Assembly (NCBI RefSeq): GCF_013608025.1
Contig: NZ_VDLV01000004.1
Location: 62,001-126,000 of the forward strand
Direction of reading: 5' to 3'
DNA from: Pseudomonas brassicacearum subsp. neoaurantiaca
GTDB taxonomy: Bacteria; Pseudomonadota; Gammaproteobacteria; Pseudomonadales; Pseudomonadaceae
Length of the DNA stretch: 64,000 bases
Shown piece by piece: positions 39,129 through 49,004 of the stretch. Every line of letters starts with the position of its first letter. Within the stretch, counting starts at the first letter, position 1. The translations under genes were made by a program, and so were the position numbers. The notes under the pieces are model-generated. The model did no database searches. It worked only from the letters and a program-made list of their open reading frames with translations, and was not told the DNA's origin.

Positions 39129-40025
39129 ATGCTCAATTATCGACAGTTGCATTATTTCTGGGTGGTGGCGAAAACCGGGAGCATTGTGCGGGCCTGTGAG
39201 CAACTGAACCTGACCCCGCAGACCATCAGCGGGCAGATTTCACTGTTCGAACAGACCTATAACATCAAGCTGTTCCGTCGTGTCGGACGCCAACTGGAAC
39301 TGACCGAGGCCGGCCGCCAGACATTGCCGTACGCCGAGCACATGTTTCAGCTGGGCGGCGAATTGGAACTGATGCTGCGGGCCCAGCCCAACGAGCAACA
39401 AACGCTGTTTCGGGTCGGGGTGGCGGATGTTGTGCCCAAATCGATTGTTTATCGGCTGCTGGCGCCGACCATGGAATTGACTGAACCGCTGCGCATTACC
39501 TGTCGCGAGGACAAGCTCGAACGGCTGTTGGCCGACCTGGCGATTCAACGCCTGGACCTGGTGATTTCCGACAGCCCGATGCCGAGCCACCTGGATATCA
39601 AGGGCTTCAGCCAGAAGCTGGGAGAATGCGGAATCAGCTTTTTCGCCACCGCCGCGCTGGCCGCTCGGCATGGGCGGGATTTCCCCCACGGCCTGCATGA
39701 CGCGCCGCTGCTGATCCCGGGGCCGGAAACTGTGGTCCGCAGCCGCCTGCAACGCTGGTTCGCCGAGCAGCAGATCCAGCCGCGGATCGTCGGTGAATTC
39801 GACGACAGCGCGCTGATGCAGGCGTTTGGTCAATCCGGTAGCGGGATTTTCATCGGCCCCAGCGTGATCGCTGAAGAGGTCAAGCAGCAATACGGCGTGC
39901 AGGTCATCGGCCAGACCGATGCCGTGAGCGAGTCGTTCTACGCCATTTCCGTGGAACGCAAGGTCAGCCATCCAGGCATCGTCGCGATCGCAGATGGCGC
40001 ACGCCGCGAGTTGTTCAGCGCCTAA
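39129..40025 (+). CDS. nhaR: LysR-family regulator NhaR
   Basis: 298 residues. N-terminal winged helix LNYRQLHYFWVVAKTGSIVRACEQLNLTPQTISGQISLFEQTYNIKLFRRVGR is the NhaR-type start (MLNYRQLHYFW), followed by the LysR effector domain. In E. coli NhaR activates a Na+/H+ antiporter in response to sodium; no nhaA is adjacent here, so its target lies elsewhere or is different. Convergent with the MFS gene, overlapping its stop by 4 bases. Confidence 0.9.
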   Translation: MLNYRQLHYFWVVAKTGSIVRACEQLNLTPQTISGQISLFEQTYNIKLFRRVGRQLELTEAGRQTLPYAEHMFQLGGELELMLRAQPNEQQTLFRVGVADVVPKSIVYRLLAPTMELTEPLRITCREDKLERLLADLAIQRLDLVISDSPMPSHLDIKGFSQKLGECGISFFATAALAARHGRDFPHGLHDAPLLIPGPETVVRSRLQRWFAEQQIQPRIVGEFDDSALMQAFGQSGSGIFIGPSVIAEEVKQQYGVQVIGQTDAVSESFYAISVERKVSHPGIVAIADGARRELFSA

Positions 40026-41176
40026 GCGCAGGCCGCACGAGGCTTGAATGTCATCAACAGCAACGCCAGCAAGATCGACACCAGGATGAATCCGGCCGCC
40101 GCGAAACCGACATTGCCCAAGCCGAGGGTATCGATGACCCGCCCGCCCACCATCGCGCCCAGGCCGATGCCCAGGTTGGCGCCGGCGATGTTCAGCGACG
40201 CCGCAAACGCCGGCGCCTCGGGTGCCGCCTTCATCAGCCGTACATGGCTGACCAGAAACAAGGCTGCTTGGGTCACGCCCCAAATGCCCATCGCAGCCGC
40301 CAGACCCAAGGTCGAATGGATGCTTGGCACCAGCGCCACCATGCCGCCGATCATGAACAGGCAGAACACCATCGATGCGATCAGCGGGTGCCGGTCCACC
40401 GCGCGACCGCCCAGGGAATTGCCCAGCAAGCCCACGGCGCCAAAGCCCATCAGGCACCAGCCCACGAGCGTGCCGTCGAAGCCGGCCAGGCGTTCAAGAA
40501 TATCCGCCAGGTAGGTATAGGCGGTAAACATGCCGCTGAAGACCAGAATCGACAGCAGCACATGCCCTTGCATCAACGGGCTGCGCAAGATTTTGAATTG
40601 CGAGCGCAAGCTCACTTGCTTTAGATGCAGGTTGGTCTTCGGCAGGTAAATGAACAGCAGCAACGCCTTGGCAAACGCGATGACCGCCAGGATCGCAAAG
40701 GCACTGCGCCAGCCAAACGCATCAGAGATCAGCGTGCCCACCGGGATGCCGAACACGGTGGCGCAGACGATGCCGAAACCGATCCTGGCGATGGCACGCC
40801 CGGCGAACTGCGGCCCGACAATATCCACCGCCGTTTCACTGGCCAACGCCCAGAACACCGGCAGGCCCAGCGCCGGGATCAACCGGGCAACGGCCATCAC
40901 CCAGATATTCGGGGCCAGCGCCGCCAATGTGTTGGCCAAGCCGAACATCACCAGCACGCTGATAAACAATTTGCGCCGTTCTACACGGGCGAACCAAGCG
41001 GTCAGGAAAGGCCCGAACGCCGCCACCGTAAACGCAAACAAGGTCACCAGCAGCCCGGCCTGGGGAATGCTCACCTGAAGATCGCGAGCAATGGCGGGGA
41101 GCAGACCGACGATGATGAATTCCGTGGTCAGCACCGTAAATCCGGCGGCAGACAACAGAAAAATGGGCAACAGCAT
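40022..41176 (-). CDS. MFS transporter (DHA1-type efflux)
   Basis: 384 residues from MLLPIFLLSAAGFTVLTTEFIIVGLLPAIARDL (start 41176, GGAG upstream). The N-terminal TEFIIVGLLPAIA element is characteristic of the AraJ/PbuE/NepI-like sugar and purine efflux proteins; FARVERRKLF is the loop between helices 2 and 3. Twelve helices. Substrate unknown. Confidence 0.9.
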   Translation of the reverse strand: MLLPIFLLSAAGFTVLTTEFIIVGLLPAIARDLQVSIPQAGLLVTLFAFTVAAFGPFLTAWFARVERRKLFISVLVMFGLANTLAALAPNIWVMAVARLIPALGLPVFWALASETAVDIVGPQFAGRAIARIGFGIVCATVFGIPVGTLISDAFGWRSAFAILAVIAFAKALLLFIYLPKTNLHLKQVSLRSQFKILRSPLMQGHVLLSILVFSGMFTAYTYLADILERLAGFDGTLVGWCLMGFGAVGLLGNSLGGRAVDRHPLIASMVFCLFMIGGMVALVPSIHSTLGLAAAMGIWGVTQAALFLVSHVRLMKAAPEAPAFAASLNIAGANLGIGLGAMVGGRVIDTLGLGNVGFAAAGFILVSILLALLLMTFKPRAACA

Positions 41177-41457
41177 GCAAGACTCCAACAAAACGACGAC
41201 ACCAGCGTTAGCCAAAGGCCCGCTGGAGATATTGAAAGATGAGGAAGGCAAAGCCTAACAGAATGTCCCTTCTGGCAAAACGCGCTTAAACATGCGGTGA
41301 CGGATCGTCACAGGTCCGTCAGATTTTTCGTCGGGCTGTGATAAAGTCCGCGGCCTGCAAAATCGCTCTATCTTCTTTTCGGTCCAGCTCATGTGGCCTG
41401 CCCGCTTGTTGCCCTGATTGGCTGACCGTTGCACATAAAAAAATCAGAGATGCCGTT

Positions 41458-42690
41458 ATGACTGCTGTGTCCCCTTCCCTTTTGCAACGCCTGAAACAGA
41501 CTGGCCTGGTCACACGAATCATCATCGGCCTGATCGCCGGTATTGTCCTGGCATGGCTGGCGCCAGATCTGGCGAAATCCACCGAGTTCATCGGCAAGGT
41601 ATTTGTATCGGCACTCAAGGCCGTAGCACCGATCCTGGTGTTCGTACTCGTCATGGCCTCGATCGCCAACCACAAGCACGGCCAGGAAACCCACATCCGG
41701 CCCATCCTGTTCCTGTATCTGCTGGGTACCTTTGCCGCGGCAGTGGTCGCAGTCATCGCCAGCACGCTGTTTCCCTCCAGCCTGGTGCTGGCCACCCAGG
41801 ACGTCGCCGTCACGGCGCCCGGCGGCATCAGCGAAGTGTTGCAAAGCCTGGCGCTCAACGTGGTCGATAACCCGGTCCGTGCGTTGATGACCGGCAATTT
41901 CATCGGCATCCTGGCCTGGGCCATCGGCATGGGCATCGCCATCCGCCACGCAGGCCAAACCACGCGCACCGTGCTGGAAGACCTGTCCAACGGCGTGACG
42001 GTGATCGTACGGCTGGTCATCAGCTTCGCGCCGCTGGGGATCTTCGGACTGGTGGCATCGACCCTCGCTGCCTCCGGTTTCAACGCCCTGCTCGGCTACT
42101 TGCATCTGTTGACGGTGCTGATCGGTTGCATGCTGTTCGTGGCGCTGGTGGTCAATCCGCTCATCGTGTTCTGGAAGCTGCGTCGCAACCCGTACCCGCT
42201 GGTGTTCACCTGCCTGCGCGAGAGCGGCATCACCGCGTTCTTCACCCGCAGTTCGGCGGCGAACATCCCGGTGAACCTGGAACTGAGCAAACGTCTTGGC
42301 CTGCATGAGGATACTTACTCGGTTTCCATCCCGTTGGGCGCAACCATCAACATGGCTGGCGCGGCCATCACCATCACGGTCCTGACACTGGCGGCCGTGC
42401 ATACCCTGGGCATCGTGGTGGATGTCCCCACCGCCGTATTGCTGAGCGTCGTCGCAGCGATCTGCGCCTGCGGTGCTTCCGGCGTTGCCGGTGGTTCGCT
42501 GCTGCTGATCCCGCTGGCGTGCAGCCTGTTTGGTATTCCGAGTGAAATCGCCATGCAGGTGGTTGCGGTGGGCTTCATCATCGGTGTGTTGCAGGATTCG
42601 GCTGAAACAGCCCTGAACTCGTCTACCGATGTCTTGTTTACGGCGGCGGCTTGCCTGGGCGAGGAAGAGCGGGCGCAGCGTACTGCGTAA
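41458..42690 (+). CDS. sstT: Serine/threonine:Na+ symporter
   Basis: 410 residues from [34 protein letters not shown] (start 41458). DAACS-family motifs: [20 protein letters not shown], then [27 protein letters not shown], and [21 protein letters not shown]. The TRSSAANIP pattern is the SstT form. Imports serine and threonine with sodium. Followed by a strong terminator. Confidence 0.93.
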   Translation: MTAVSPSLLQRLKQTGLVTRIIIGLIAGIVLAWLAPDLAKSTEFIGKVFVSALKAVAPILVFVLVMASIANHKHGQETHIRPILFLYLLGTFAAAVVAVIASTLFPSSLVLATQDVAVTAPGGISEVLQSLALNVVDNPVRALMTGNFIGILAWAIGMGIAIRHAGQTTRTVLEDLSNGVTVIVRLVISFAPLGIFGLVASTLAASGFNALLGYLHLLTVLIGCMLFVALVVNPLIVFWKLRRNPYPLVFTCLRESGITAFFTRSSAANIPVNLELSKRLGLHEDTYSVSIPLGATINMAGAAITITVLTLAAVHTLGIVVDVPTAVLLSVVAAICACGASGVAGGSLLLIPLACSLFGIPSEIAMQVVAVGFIIGVLQDSAETALNSSTDVLFTAAACLGEEERAQRTA

Positions 42691-42712
42691 ACCGTACAAC
42701 AGCGCAAAAAAG

Positions 42713-42749
42713 AAAGGCCCGGAACGGCTTGCACCGTTCCGGGCTTTTT
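42713..42749. terminator. Bidirectional terminator after sstT
   Basis: 11-bp stem GCCCGGAACGG / CCGTTCCGGGC with flanking A and T runs, serving sstT and the convergent DUF1993 gene. Confidence 0.9.
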
Positions 42750-42762
42750 CATGGCTGTGGCT

Positions 42763-43272
42763 TTAGAAAGCGCCCATGTAATCGCGCTTGCCCACTTCCA
42801 CACCGTTATGACGCAACAACGCGTACGCCGTGGTCACGTGGAAGAAAAACTGCGGCAGGCCGTAGGTCAGCAAATAATTCTGGCCAGTAAAGCGCTTTTC
42901 CTTTGGCGTGCCAGGACGCGTCACGATCTCGATGCCTTCCTTGCCATCGATCTGCTCTGGCTTGATCCCTTCGATAAAGGCCAGCACCTTGGTGATCAAC
43001 GCTTGCAGCTCGGCGAAGGTGGTCTCGCTGTCTTCATATTTCGGCACTTCAACCTCGGCCAGGCGCGCGGAAACCCCCTTGGCGAAGTCCACGGCGATCT
43101 GCACCTGCCGCACCAGCGGGAACATGTCCGGGAACAGGCGGGCCTGCAGGAAAGCGTTCGGATCGATGTTCTTCGAGGTGGCGTGGGCTTCGGCCTTGTT
43201 CAGGACATCGCTCAGGGCGTTGAGCATCTGCTTGAAAACCGGGACGGAAGCGGCATACAGAGAAATAGTCAT
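42763..43272 (-). CDS. DUF1993 family protein
   Basis: 169 residues from MTISLYAASVPVFKQMLNALSDVLNKAEAHA (start 43272). Conserved features: ARLFPDMFPLVRQVQIAVDFAKG near the middle and GQNYLLTYGLPQFFFHVTTAYALLRHNGVEVGKRDYMG at the end. It probably adopts a four-helix DinB-like bundle, with His residues that could bind metal. Function uncharacterised. Divergent from yceH. Confidence 0.9.
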   Translation of the reverse strand: MTISLYAASVPVFKQMLNALSDVLNKAEAHATSKNIDPNAFLQARLFPDMFPLVRQVQIAVDFAKGVSARLAEVEVPKYEDSETTFAELQALITKVLAFIEGIKPEQIDGKEGIEIVTRPGTPKEKRFTGQNYLLTYGLPQFFFHVTTAYALLRHNGVEVGKRDYMGAF

Positions 43273-43402
43273 GGCAATCTCACGGGAGTGATAGAAGGGA
43301 ATACATCGAACGTGGGCGATTATAGCCATGGCTTGTTACGCACCTTGTCTTTTATTGCGCAAGGATTAGGCTAGGCGGCTTCCACAGCATAGGGAACGCG
43401 CG

Positions 43403-44050
43403 ATGAGCATCGAAGAACAAAGCCCGGCCGACGAACCACGGCTCAACAGCACGGAAATCCGCATTCTCGGCGCACTGATCGAAAAACAGGCCACCAACCC
43501 CGAGACCTATCCCCTCACCCTCAATGCGCTGGTGCTGGCCTGCAACCAGAAAACCAGCCGGGAGCCGGTGACCAATCTCAATCCAGGCCAGGTCGGCCAA
43601 AGCCTGCGGGCCTTGGAAGGCCGCGGCTTTACCCGATTGGTCATGGGCAGCCGGGCCGACCGCTGGGAGCACCGGGTCGACAAGGCGCTGGAATTGGTGC
43701 CAGCCCAAGTGATCCTGATGGGGTTGCTGTTCCTGCGCGGCCCGCAAACGGTCAATGAACTGCTGACCCGCAGCGGCCGCATGCACGACTTCGAAGATAC
43801 CGAGCAGGTGGTCCATCAACTTGAGCGCCTGATCGCCCGCGGACTGGCGCTACTGGTTCCGCGCCAGGCGGGCCAGCGTGAAGACCGTTATGTGCATGCC
43901 ATGGGCGACCCGGCGGACATCGAGGCCATCCTCGCCGCCCGCCACCAGCCAGCCGAGCGCAACGCTGCCAGCGGCGTGTCGCTGGAGCGCATCGAAGAGC
44001 TCGAAGCGCGAATCACGTCGCTGGAAGAACGGTTGGCGCGGTTGGAGTAA
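43403..44050 (+). CDS. YceH family protein (DUF480)
   Basis: 215 residues. The conserved start [43 protein letters not shown] is diagnostic; two winged-helix units are expected, ending in a short coiled coil ([22 protein letters not shown]). Function in E. coli poorly defined. Monocistronic, convergent with the shikimate dehydrogenase paralogue six bases away. Confidence 0.93.
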   Translation: MSIEEQSPADEPRLNSTEIRILGALIEKQATNPETYPLTLNALVLACNQKTSREPVTNLNPGQVGQSLRALEGRGFTRLVMGSRADRWEHRVDKALELVPAQVILMGLLFLRGPQTVNELLTRSGRMHDFEDTEQVVHQLERLIARGLALLVPRQAGQREDRYVHAMGDPADIEAILAARHQPAERNAASGVSLERIEELEARITSLEERLARLE

Positions 44051-44055
44051 CAGCG

Positions 44056-44877
44056 CTACGCGGCCCGGGCAAAAGCCACGGCTTTTTCGAACTGTTCCAG
44101 GTTGGGCCGCACGCCGGTGTACAGGACAAACTGCTCCAGGGCTTGGATCGCAATGACCTCCAGCCCTGTGATGACCCGCTTGCCCTCCTCCCGCGCGCGC
44201 ATGATCAGCGGCGTTTCCGAGGGGATCGCCACGACATCGAACACGGTCTCTGCGGCAGTGATAGCAGAAGGTTCGAACGCCAGGTGATCCGCCTCCGCGC
44301 CGCCGGTCATGCCGATTGGCGTCACGTTGATCAGCATCTGTGGCCGACGATCACCCAGTTCGGCTTGCCAGTCGTATCCCAATGAGTCGGCGAGGGCTCG
44401 TCCGGTGGTTTCGTTGCGAGCCACGATCAGCCCGTTTTTATAGCCACCATCGCGCAAGGCACTGGCGACCGCCTTGGCCATGCCACCACTGCCGCGCAGG
44501 GCGAACGTGGACTCCTTGGGCACGGCATGGCTTTGCAGCAGTTGCGCGATCGCAATGTAATCGGTGTTGTAGGCCTTCAAATGACCGTTGGTATTGACGA
44601 TGGTGTTGATCGATTGGATCGCCGCAGCGGAAGGATCCAGCTCATCGACCAAGGCTATGCAAGCCTCCTTGAACGGCATCGACACGCCGCATCCACGAAT
44701 CCCCAACGCGCGGATACCACCCACGGCCCCGGGCAGGTCCTGGCTGCTGAACGCCTTGTAGTAGAAATTCAGCCCTAATTGTTCATACAGATGATTGTGG
44801 AAACGCAGGCCGAAATTGCCTGGGCGCCCCGACAGGGACATGCACAACTGGGTGTCTTTGTTGGGGTTCATTTGCAT
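44056..44877 (-). CDS. Shikimate dehydrogenase-like protein (SDH-L class)
   Basis: 273 residues from the ATG at 44877, with AAGGAG six bases upstream. The sequence follows the H. influenzae HI0607 pattern closely from memory: KDTQLCMSLSGRPGNFG, ALGIRGCGVSMPFKEA with the catalytic Lys, AYNTDYIAI, and the NADP site LRGSGGMAKAVASAL. SDH-L enzymes oxidise shikimate far more slowly than AroE and their physiological role is unsettled. This is a paralogue, not the main biosynthetic aroE. Confidence 0.87.
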   Translation of the reverse strand: MQMNPNKDTQLCMSLSGRPGNFGLRFHNHLYEQLGLNFYYKAFSSQDLPGAVGGIRALGIRGCGVSMPFKEACIALVDELDPSAAAIQSINTIVNTNGHLKAYNTDYIAIAQLLQSHAVPKESTFALRGSGGMAKAVASALRDGGYKNGLIVARNETTGRALADSLGYDWQAELGDRRPQMLINVTPIGMTGGAEADHLAFEPSAITAAETVFDVVAIPSETPLIMRAREEGKRVITGLEVIAIQALEQFVLYTGVRPNLEQFEKAVAFARAA

Positions 44878-45125
44878 ACGGGTCTCCTTCGAGCACTTTT
44901 CGGACAAACGCAATCGCCGTCCTGACCGGTTTATTCGATGATCAGACACCGGGCGTAGCGCAGCGACTCGCCCATTTGTGTAAAAAAAACAGCGACAGAC
45001 CTTACACAATATTTACCCAACGGCGTCGCAAATCCTGGGAAAATCGCTGTCATAGGAAGTATCCCCGCGCCCCTACTCGGGTCTGTTGCAGACCACAGGC
45101 GCCGGGGCCGGAACGAGGAATCGCC

Positions 45126-45476
45126 ATGAAACGCAAACTCCCCATCATCGCCCTGCTCGTGGGGGCACTCGCGGTCACCGGCCAGGCATCCGCCCATGGT
45201 CGCGGTGGTTGGGAGGGGCCCGCAGTGTTCGGCGCCATCGTCGGCTCTGCCATCGTTGGCTCCGCGCTCATCAACCGTGACCGGCCGGTGTACGTCGAGC
45301 AACCCGTTTATGTGCAACCGCAACCGGTCTACGTACAGCAACCCCCTCCGGTCTACTACCAACCGCAGCCGGTGTATGTGGAACAACCGATCTACTACCG
45401 CCCGGCGCCGGTTTATTACGGGCCACCACGGGGCTATTACTACGGCCCGCCACGCGGTCACTACGGTCGCTGGTAA
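45126..45476 (+). CDS. Secreted Tyr/Pro/Gln-repeat protein
   Basis: 116 residues. Signal peptide LPIIALLVGALAVTGQASA-HG; a glycine-rich patch (FGAIVGSAIVGSALI) follows, then tandem repeats of the form RPVYVEQPVYVQPQPVYVQQ and later YYRPAPVYYGPPRG. GAGGAA lies before the ATG. Resembles small periplasmic or surface proteins with YxPPP repeats; function unknown. Has its own strong terminator. Confidence 0.8.
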   Translation: MKRKLPIIALLVGALAVTGQASAHGRGGWEGPAVFGAIVGSAIVGSALINRDRPVYVEQPVYVQPQPVYVQQPPPVYYQPQPVYVEQPIYYRPAPVYYGPPRGYYYGPPRGHYGRW

Positions 45477-45492
45477 TCAGCCATGAGGCAAT

Positions 45493-45534
45493 AAAAAAGC
45501 AGCCTGCGGTCAAGAACCGCAGGCTGCTTTTTTT
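45493..45534. terminator. Bidirectional terminator
   Basis: 12-bp stem GCAGCCTGCGGT / ACCGCAGGCTGC with A6 and T7 flanks, between the repeat protein and the convergent purine permease. Confidence 0.92.
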
Positions 45535-45552
45535 GGCGCGAATACTCAGGGT

Positions 45553-47073
45553 TCAGACATGCTCGCTGCTTTTCAGTCGCGCCGGGCCATGCTCTGGCGC
45601 CAGATGGTCAGGCACCGCCACCACCGGTATTTCATTGCCGTCGCAATCGTGCAGTTTGCCGTCGCTGAAATAGTCGCCTTCGCGCAACGCGGCCAGATCC
45701 TGATAACGCAAGACCCGCTCGGTGCCGGCGGCGAACACCGATTGTTGATCGGAATTACCGGCGGTGAGGTGGTTGAAGGCCAGGTTCAAGACGATCGCCA
45801 TGATGGCCGAAGAGCTGATACCTGAATGGAAAATCGTCGCGAACCAGCTTGGGAAATGGTCGTAGAAGTTAGGCGCGGCGATGGGGATCATACCGAAGCC
45901 AATGGACGTGGCGACGATGATCAGGTTGACGTTGTTGCGGTAATCGACCTTCGACAGGGTCCGGATACCACTGGCCGCAACGGTACCGAACAGCACGATA
46001 CCGGCACCGCCGAGCACGGACGTCGGCACGGCGGCGATCACCCGGCCCATGAACGGCAACAGCCCGAGCACCACCAGGAAAACCCCGCCAGTGGCCACCA
46101 CGAAACGACTCTTGATGCCAGTCACCGCCACCAGGCCGACGTTCTGAGCGAAGGCGCTCTGGGTGAAGGAACCGAAGATCGGCGCGATCATGCTCGACAG
46201 CATGTCGGCCCGCAAGCCGTTGCCCAGCCGTCGGGAATCGACCTTGGTGTCGATGATCTCGCCCACCGCCAGGATGTCGGCTGAGGTCTCCACCAGCGTC
46301 ACCATGATGACAATGCACATCGACAGGATCGCGGCGATGTGAAAGGTCGGCATGCCAAAGTGGAACGGTGTTGGGAAACCGAACATCGGGCCTTCGCTGA
46401 CCGATGAAAAATCCGCCATGCCGAGGAACACCGCGATAACCGTACCGATGACCATCGCCAGCAGGATCGACAACCGGGAAATGGTTGCGCTGCCCATTTT
46501 GCTCAACAGCAACACCAGTATCAGCGTCAAAGCAGCCAAGCCGATGTTGGCCATGCTGCCGAAGTCAGGGGCGTGGCTGTTGCCGCCCATCGCCCAGCGC
46601 GCCGCCACTGGCATCAGCGTCAGGCCGATGGTAGTGATGACGATGCCGGTGACCAGCGGCGGGAAGAACCGGGTGATTCGCGAAAACACCGGAGTGATCA
46701 GCAGGCCAATCAGGGATGCGGCGATGACCGCGCCCAGGATCGCCTGGAATCCCCCTTCGCCACCGGTGCCGACAATCGCGACCATGGTCGCGACGCCTGA
46801 GAACGAAACACCTTGGACCAGTGGTAATTGGCAGCCAAAAAACGGCAGCCCGAGGGTTTGCAGCAGGGTTGCCAGTCCCCCCGCGAACAATGAAGCGGCG
46901 ATCAGCAGGCCGATGTCAGCCGGCGACAATCCGGCCGCCTGGCCGATGATCAAGGGCACCGCGACGATGCCGCCGTACATGGTCAACACATGTTGCAGGC
47001 CGTAAGCCATATTCGCGCCGACGCCGAGGTTTTCGTCCTCGGGCCGTGGGAGTGAAACATGGGGCGTTTTCAT
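45553..47073 (-). CDS. NCS2-family xanthine/uric acid permease
   Basis: 506 residues, about 14 helices. Diagnostic elements: YGLQHVLTMYGGIVAVPLIIG in helix 1, MVTLVETSADILAVGEI around helix 8 (nucleobase-binding Glu) and GSFTQSAFAQNVGLVAVTGI around helix 10. These fit the xanthine/urate branch rather than UraA. Two palindromes upstream (47125, 47142) may be operators. Confidence 0.9.
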   Translation of the reverse strand: MKTPHVSLPRPEDENLGVGANMAYGLQHVLTMYGGIVAVPLIIGQAAGLSPADIGLLIAASLFAGGLATLLQTLGLPFFGCQLPLVQGVSFSGVATMVAIVGTGGEGGFQAILGAVIAASLIGLLITPVFSRITRFFPPLVTGIVITTIGLTLMPVAARWAMGGNSHAPDFGSMANIGLAALTLILVLLLSKMGSATISRLSILLAMVIGTVIAVFLGMADFSSVSEGPMFGFPTPFHFGMPTFHIAAILSMCIVIMVTLVETSADILAVGEIIDTKVDSRRLGNGLRADMLSSMIAPIFGSFTQSAFAQNVGLVAVTGIKSRFVVATGGVFLVVLGLLPFMGRVIAAVPTSVLGGAGIVLFGTVAASGIRTLSKVDYRNNVNLIIVATSIGFGMIPIAAPNFYDHFPSWFATIFHSGISSSAIMAIVLNLAFNHLTAGNSDQQSVFAAGTERVLRYQDLAALREGDYFSDGKLHDCDGNEIPVVAVPDHLAPEHGPARLKSSEHV

Positions 47074-47124
47074 GGTTCGGGGGTTCCCTGTTTTTTGTTA
47101 TGCGCACACTGTATTCAAAAGTCA

Positions 47125-47153
47125 GGACAAATGTCCATAGAGTTGTATACAAC
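47125..47153. promoter_or_regulatory. Candidate operators upstream of the purine permease
   Basis: GGACA-AA-TGTCC (47125-47136) and the perfect palindrome GTTGTATACAAC (47142-47153), 50-80 bases before the permease start. TTGTATACAA-type sites are typical of GntR-family regulators, which often control purine catabolism; no such regulator is encoded nearby. Confidence 0.45.
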
Positions 47154-47211
47154 TTGTTGTCAGTGGCGGCATCAACAGGGCTGCAATTTCCAAACCATAA
47201 CGATCAAAACG

Positions 47212-48033
47212 TCACACCAATAGCTGCTCGATTGCCGGGCGCAGCGACGCCAATGGCGGCACTCGCAAGCTGAACTCCTTCTCCAGCACCTCAATCAATT
47301 CATCGGCGTCATAGATGGTGCGACGCTCACTTTCTTGCCCGATTCGGTGCAAGGCATAGCTATTGCCGTTCAGGGTCTTGCGCAACCCATCGCCGGTGCG
47401 AGCAACCATCAGGCGCCCCATGAACGGTGATTCCGGGTGGGAGCAGACGTACCAATTGCCGACGGTGAAATCGATTTCCTCTTGGCGTTGCAGGTCGAAC
47501 AGGTACATCGGACGCCATTCATCGGCAACTTTTGCACGCAACAGGTAGCCGTCTTCGTTGACCTCAATGCGGTACGGCTCGTGCGGGGTCATCTGAATCT
47601 CACGGCTGTCCAACAGCAGCGGCGCAGTCGGCACCATGCCGCCGAAGCCGACGTCGGTGATATAGCGAACATCATCGATCGTCACCAGGCTCAAGCGATG
47701 GGTCCGTGCGGTCCAGGCACCTTCAGGTGCGTTCATGACAACCCGTCCGGTGACGGCCCGTGCGTTGAAGCCGAGCGTCTGCAACAGCACGAAGAACAGT
47801 TGATTGAGTTCGTAGCAATAACCGCCGCGTCCCTGTTCGAAAACCTTCCGCTCGACCGACTCAAGATCAAGGGGTACCGGCTGGCGCAGCAGCGTCGAAA
47901 GCGTTTCAAAAGGAAACTCGGCGGTGTGGCGCCCTTGGAGCTGGCGTAGCGTTTCAAGGGTGGGTGGGGGTGCCGCGTCGAAGCCCAGGCGTCGCAGATA
48001 ACGACCGGTATCGCTCAGTCGGGGTTGGCTCAT
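47212..48033 (-). CDS. Arylamine N-acetyltransferase
   Basis: 273 residues from MSQPRLSDTGRYLRRLGF (start 48033). The NAT catalytic triad is visible: Cys73 in QGRGGYCYELN, His112 in ARTHRLSLV and Asp127 in RYITDVGFGG. Acetylates arylamines and hydrazines from acetyl-CoA. Cytoplasmic, monocistronic. Confidence 0.93.
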   Translation of the reverse strand: MSQPRLSDTGRYLRRLGFDAAPPPTLETLRQLQGRHTAEFPFETLSTLLRQPVPLDLESVERKVFEQGRGGYCYELNQLFFVLLQTLGFNARAVTGRVVMNAPEGAWTARTHRLSLVTIDDVRYITDVGFGGMVPTAPLLLDSREIQMTPHEPYRIEVNEDGYLLRAKVADEWRPMYLFDLQRQEEIDFTVGNWYVCSHPESPFMGRLMVARTGDGLRKTLNGNSYALHRIGQESERRTIYDADELIEVLEKEFSLRVPPLASLRPAIEQLLV

Positions 48034-48139
48034 GGGGATGTCCTTTCCTGTCCGATGCAGGGCTTTCAATAAGCGCACTGCGATCGGGCAGGTATAAGGC
48101 ATTTCCCGTCCACGGACAATCTACAGGGTACTGCGCTGT

Positions 48140-48934
48140 TCAGCGCCGTTTGCGCGAAGACAACCGGATCCAGGTCGGGGCGTGATCGCTGGGATGTGGC
48201 TGGTTCCTCACCCAGGCGTCCACGCCCGCCTCGCTCAGGTAGGCACTGGCCAGTGGGTTGAGCAGTAAATGGTCGATGCGCAGCCCGGAATTCTTCTGCC
48301 AGTGCTGACGGAAATAATCCCAGAAGGTGTAGATCCGCTCCTCGGGATAGAGATGGCGCAACGCGTCTGTCCAGCCTTGATCCAGCAACCGCTGATAGCA
48401 TTCACGGCTTTCTGGCTGCAGCAGCGCATCCTTGAGCCATGACCGCGGGTTGTAGATGTCCATGTCAGTGGGCACTACGTTGTAATCGCCAGCCAGCACC
48501 ACCGGATGGTCACTCGCCTGCAGCCCCCGCGCATAATCGATCAGCCGCTCGAACCAGGCCAGTTTGTATTCGAACTTCGGGCCAGGCTGTGGATTGCCGT
48601 TGGGCAGGTAAAGACACCCCACCAGGACGCCATGCACCGCTGCTTCAAGATAACGACTGTGGCTGTCATCGTCGCCACCCGGCAGACCGCGTCGGCTTTC
48701 CAGCGGTTGCGCATCGCGGGCCAGGATGGCGACGCCATTCCACGAAGCCTGGCCGTGCCAGATCGACCCATACCCCACGGACTCCAACTCCGCCGCCGGA
48801 AAGTCCTTGTCTGCCGCCTTGAGCTCCTGCAAACAGACGACGTCTGGTTTCTCCCGCTCCAGCCACTCCAGCAGATTAGGTAGCCGGGCCCGGATGCCGT
48901 TGATGTTGAAGGTCGCGATCCGCAGGTTTTTCAT
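48140..48934 (-). CDS. xthA: Exodeoxyribonuclease III
   Basis: 264 residues. AP endonuclease motifs of the EEP fold: RIATFNINGIRAR, VVCLQELK (metal-binding Glu), LAGDYNVVPTDMDIYNP (catalytic Asp/Asn) and the C-terminal RIDHLLLNPLA ... PSDHAPTWI. Acts in base excision repair. Pseudomonads often carry two such paralogues, so this could be the second copy. Confidence 0.92.
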   Translation of the reverse strand: MKNLRIATFNINGIRARLPNLLEWLEREKPDVVCLQELKAADKDFPAAELESVGYGSIWHGQASWNGVAILARDAQPLESRRGLPGGDDDSHSRYLEAAVHGVLVGCLYLPNGNPQPGPKFEYKLAWFERLIDYARGLQASDHPVVLAGDYNVVPTDMDIYNPRSWLKDALLQPESRECYQRLLDQGWTDALRHLYPEERIYTFWDYFRQHWQKNSGLRIDHLLLNPLASAYLSEAGVDAWVRNQPHPSDHAPTWIRLSSRKRR

Positions 48935-49004
48935 GGGCCATGAACTCGATATGCGAAGACACTATCTGTGACCGGCGACAAGCTGCACAGGTTGCAAGCA
49001 ATCC

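Noticed and set aside
36477..45534. GC-rich hairpins as possible sRNAs or CRISPR repeats
   Set aside because: Each is a single stem with A/T flanks between convergent genes, best explained as terminators; no repeat-spacer periodicity.
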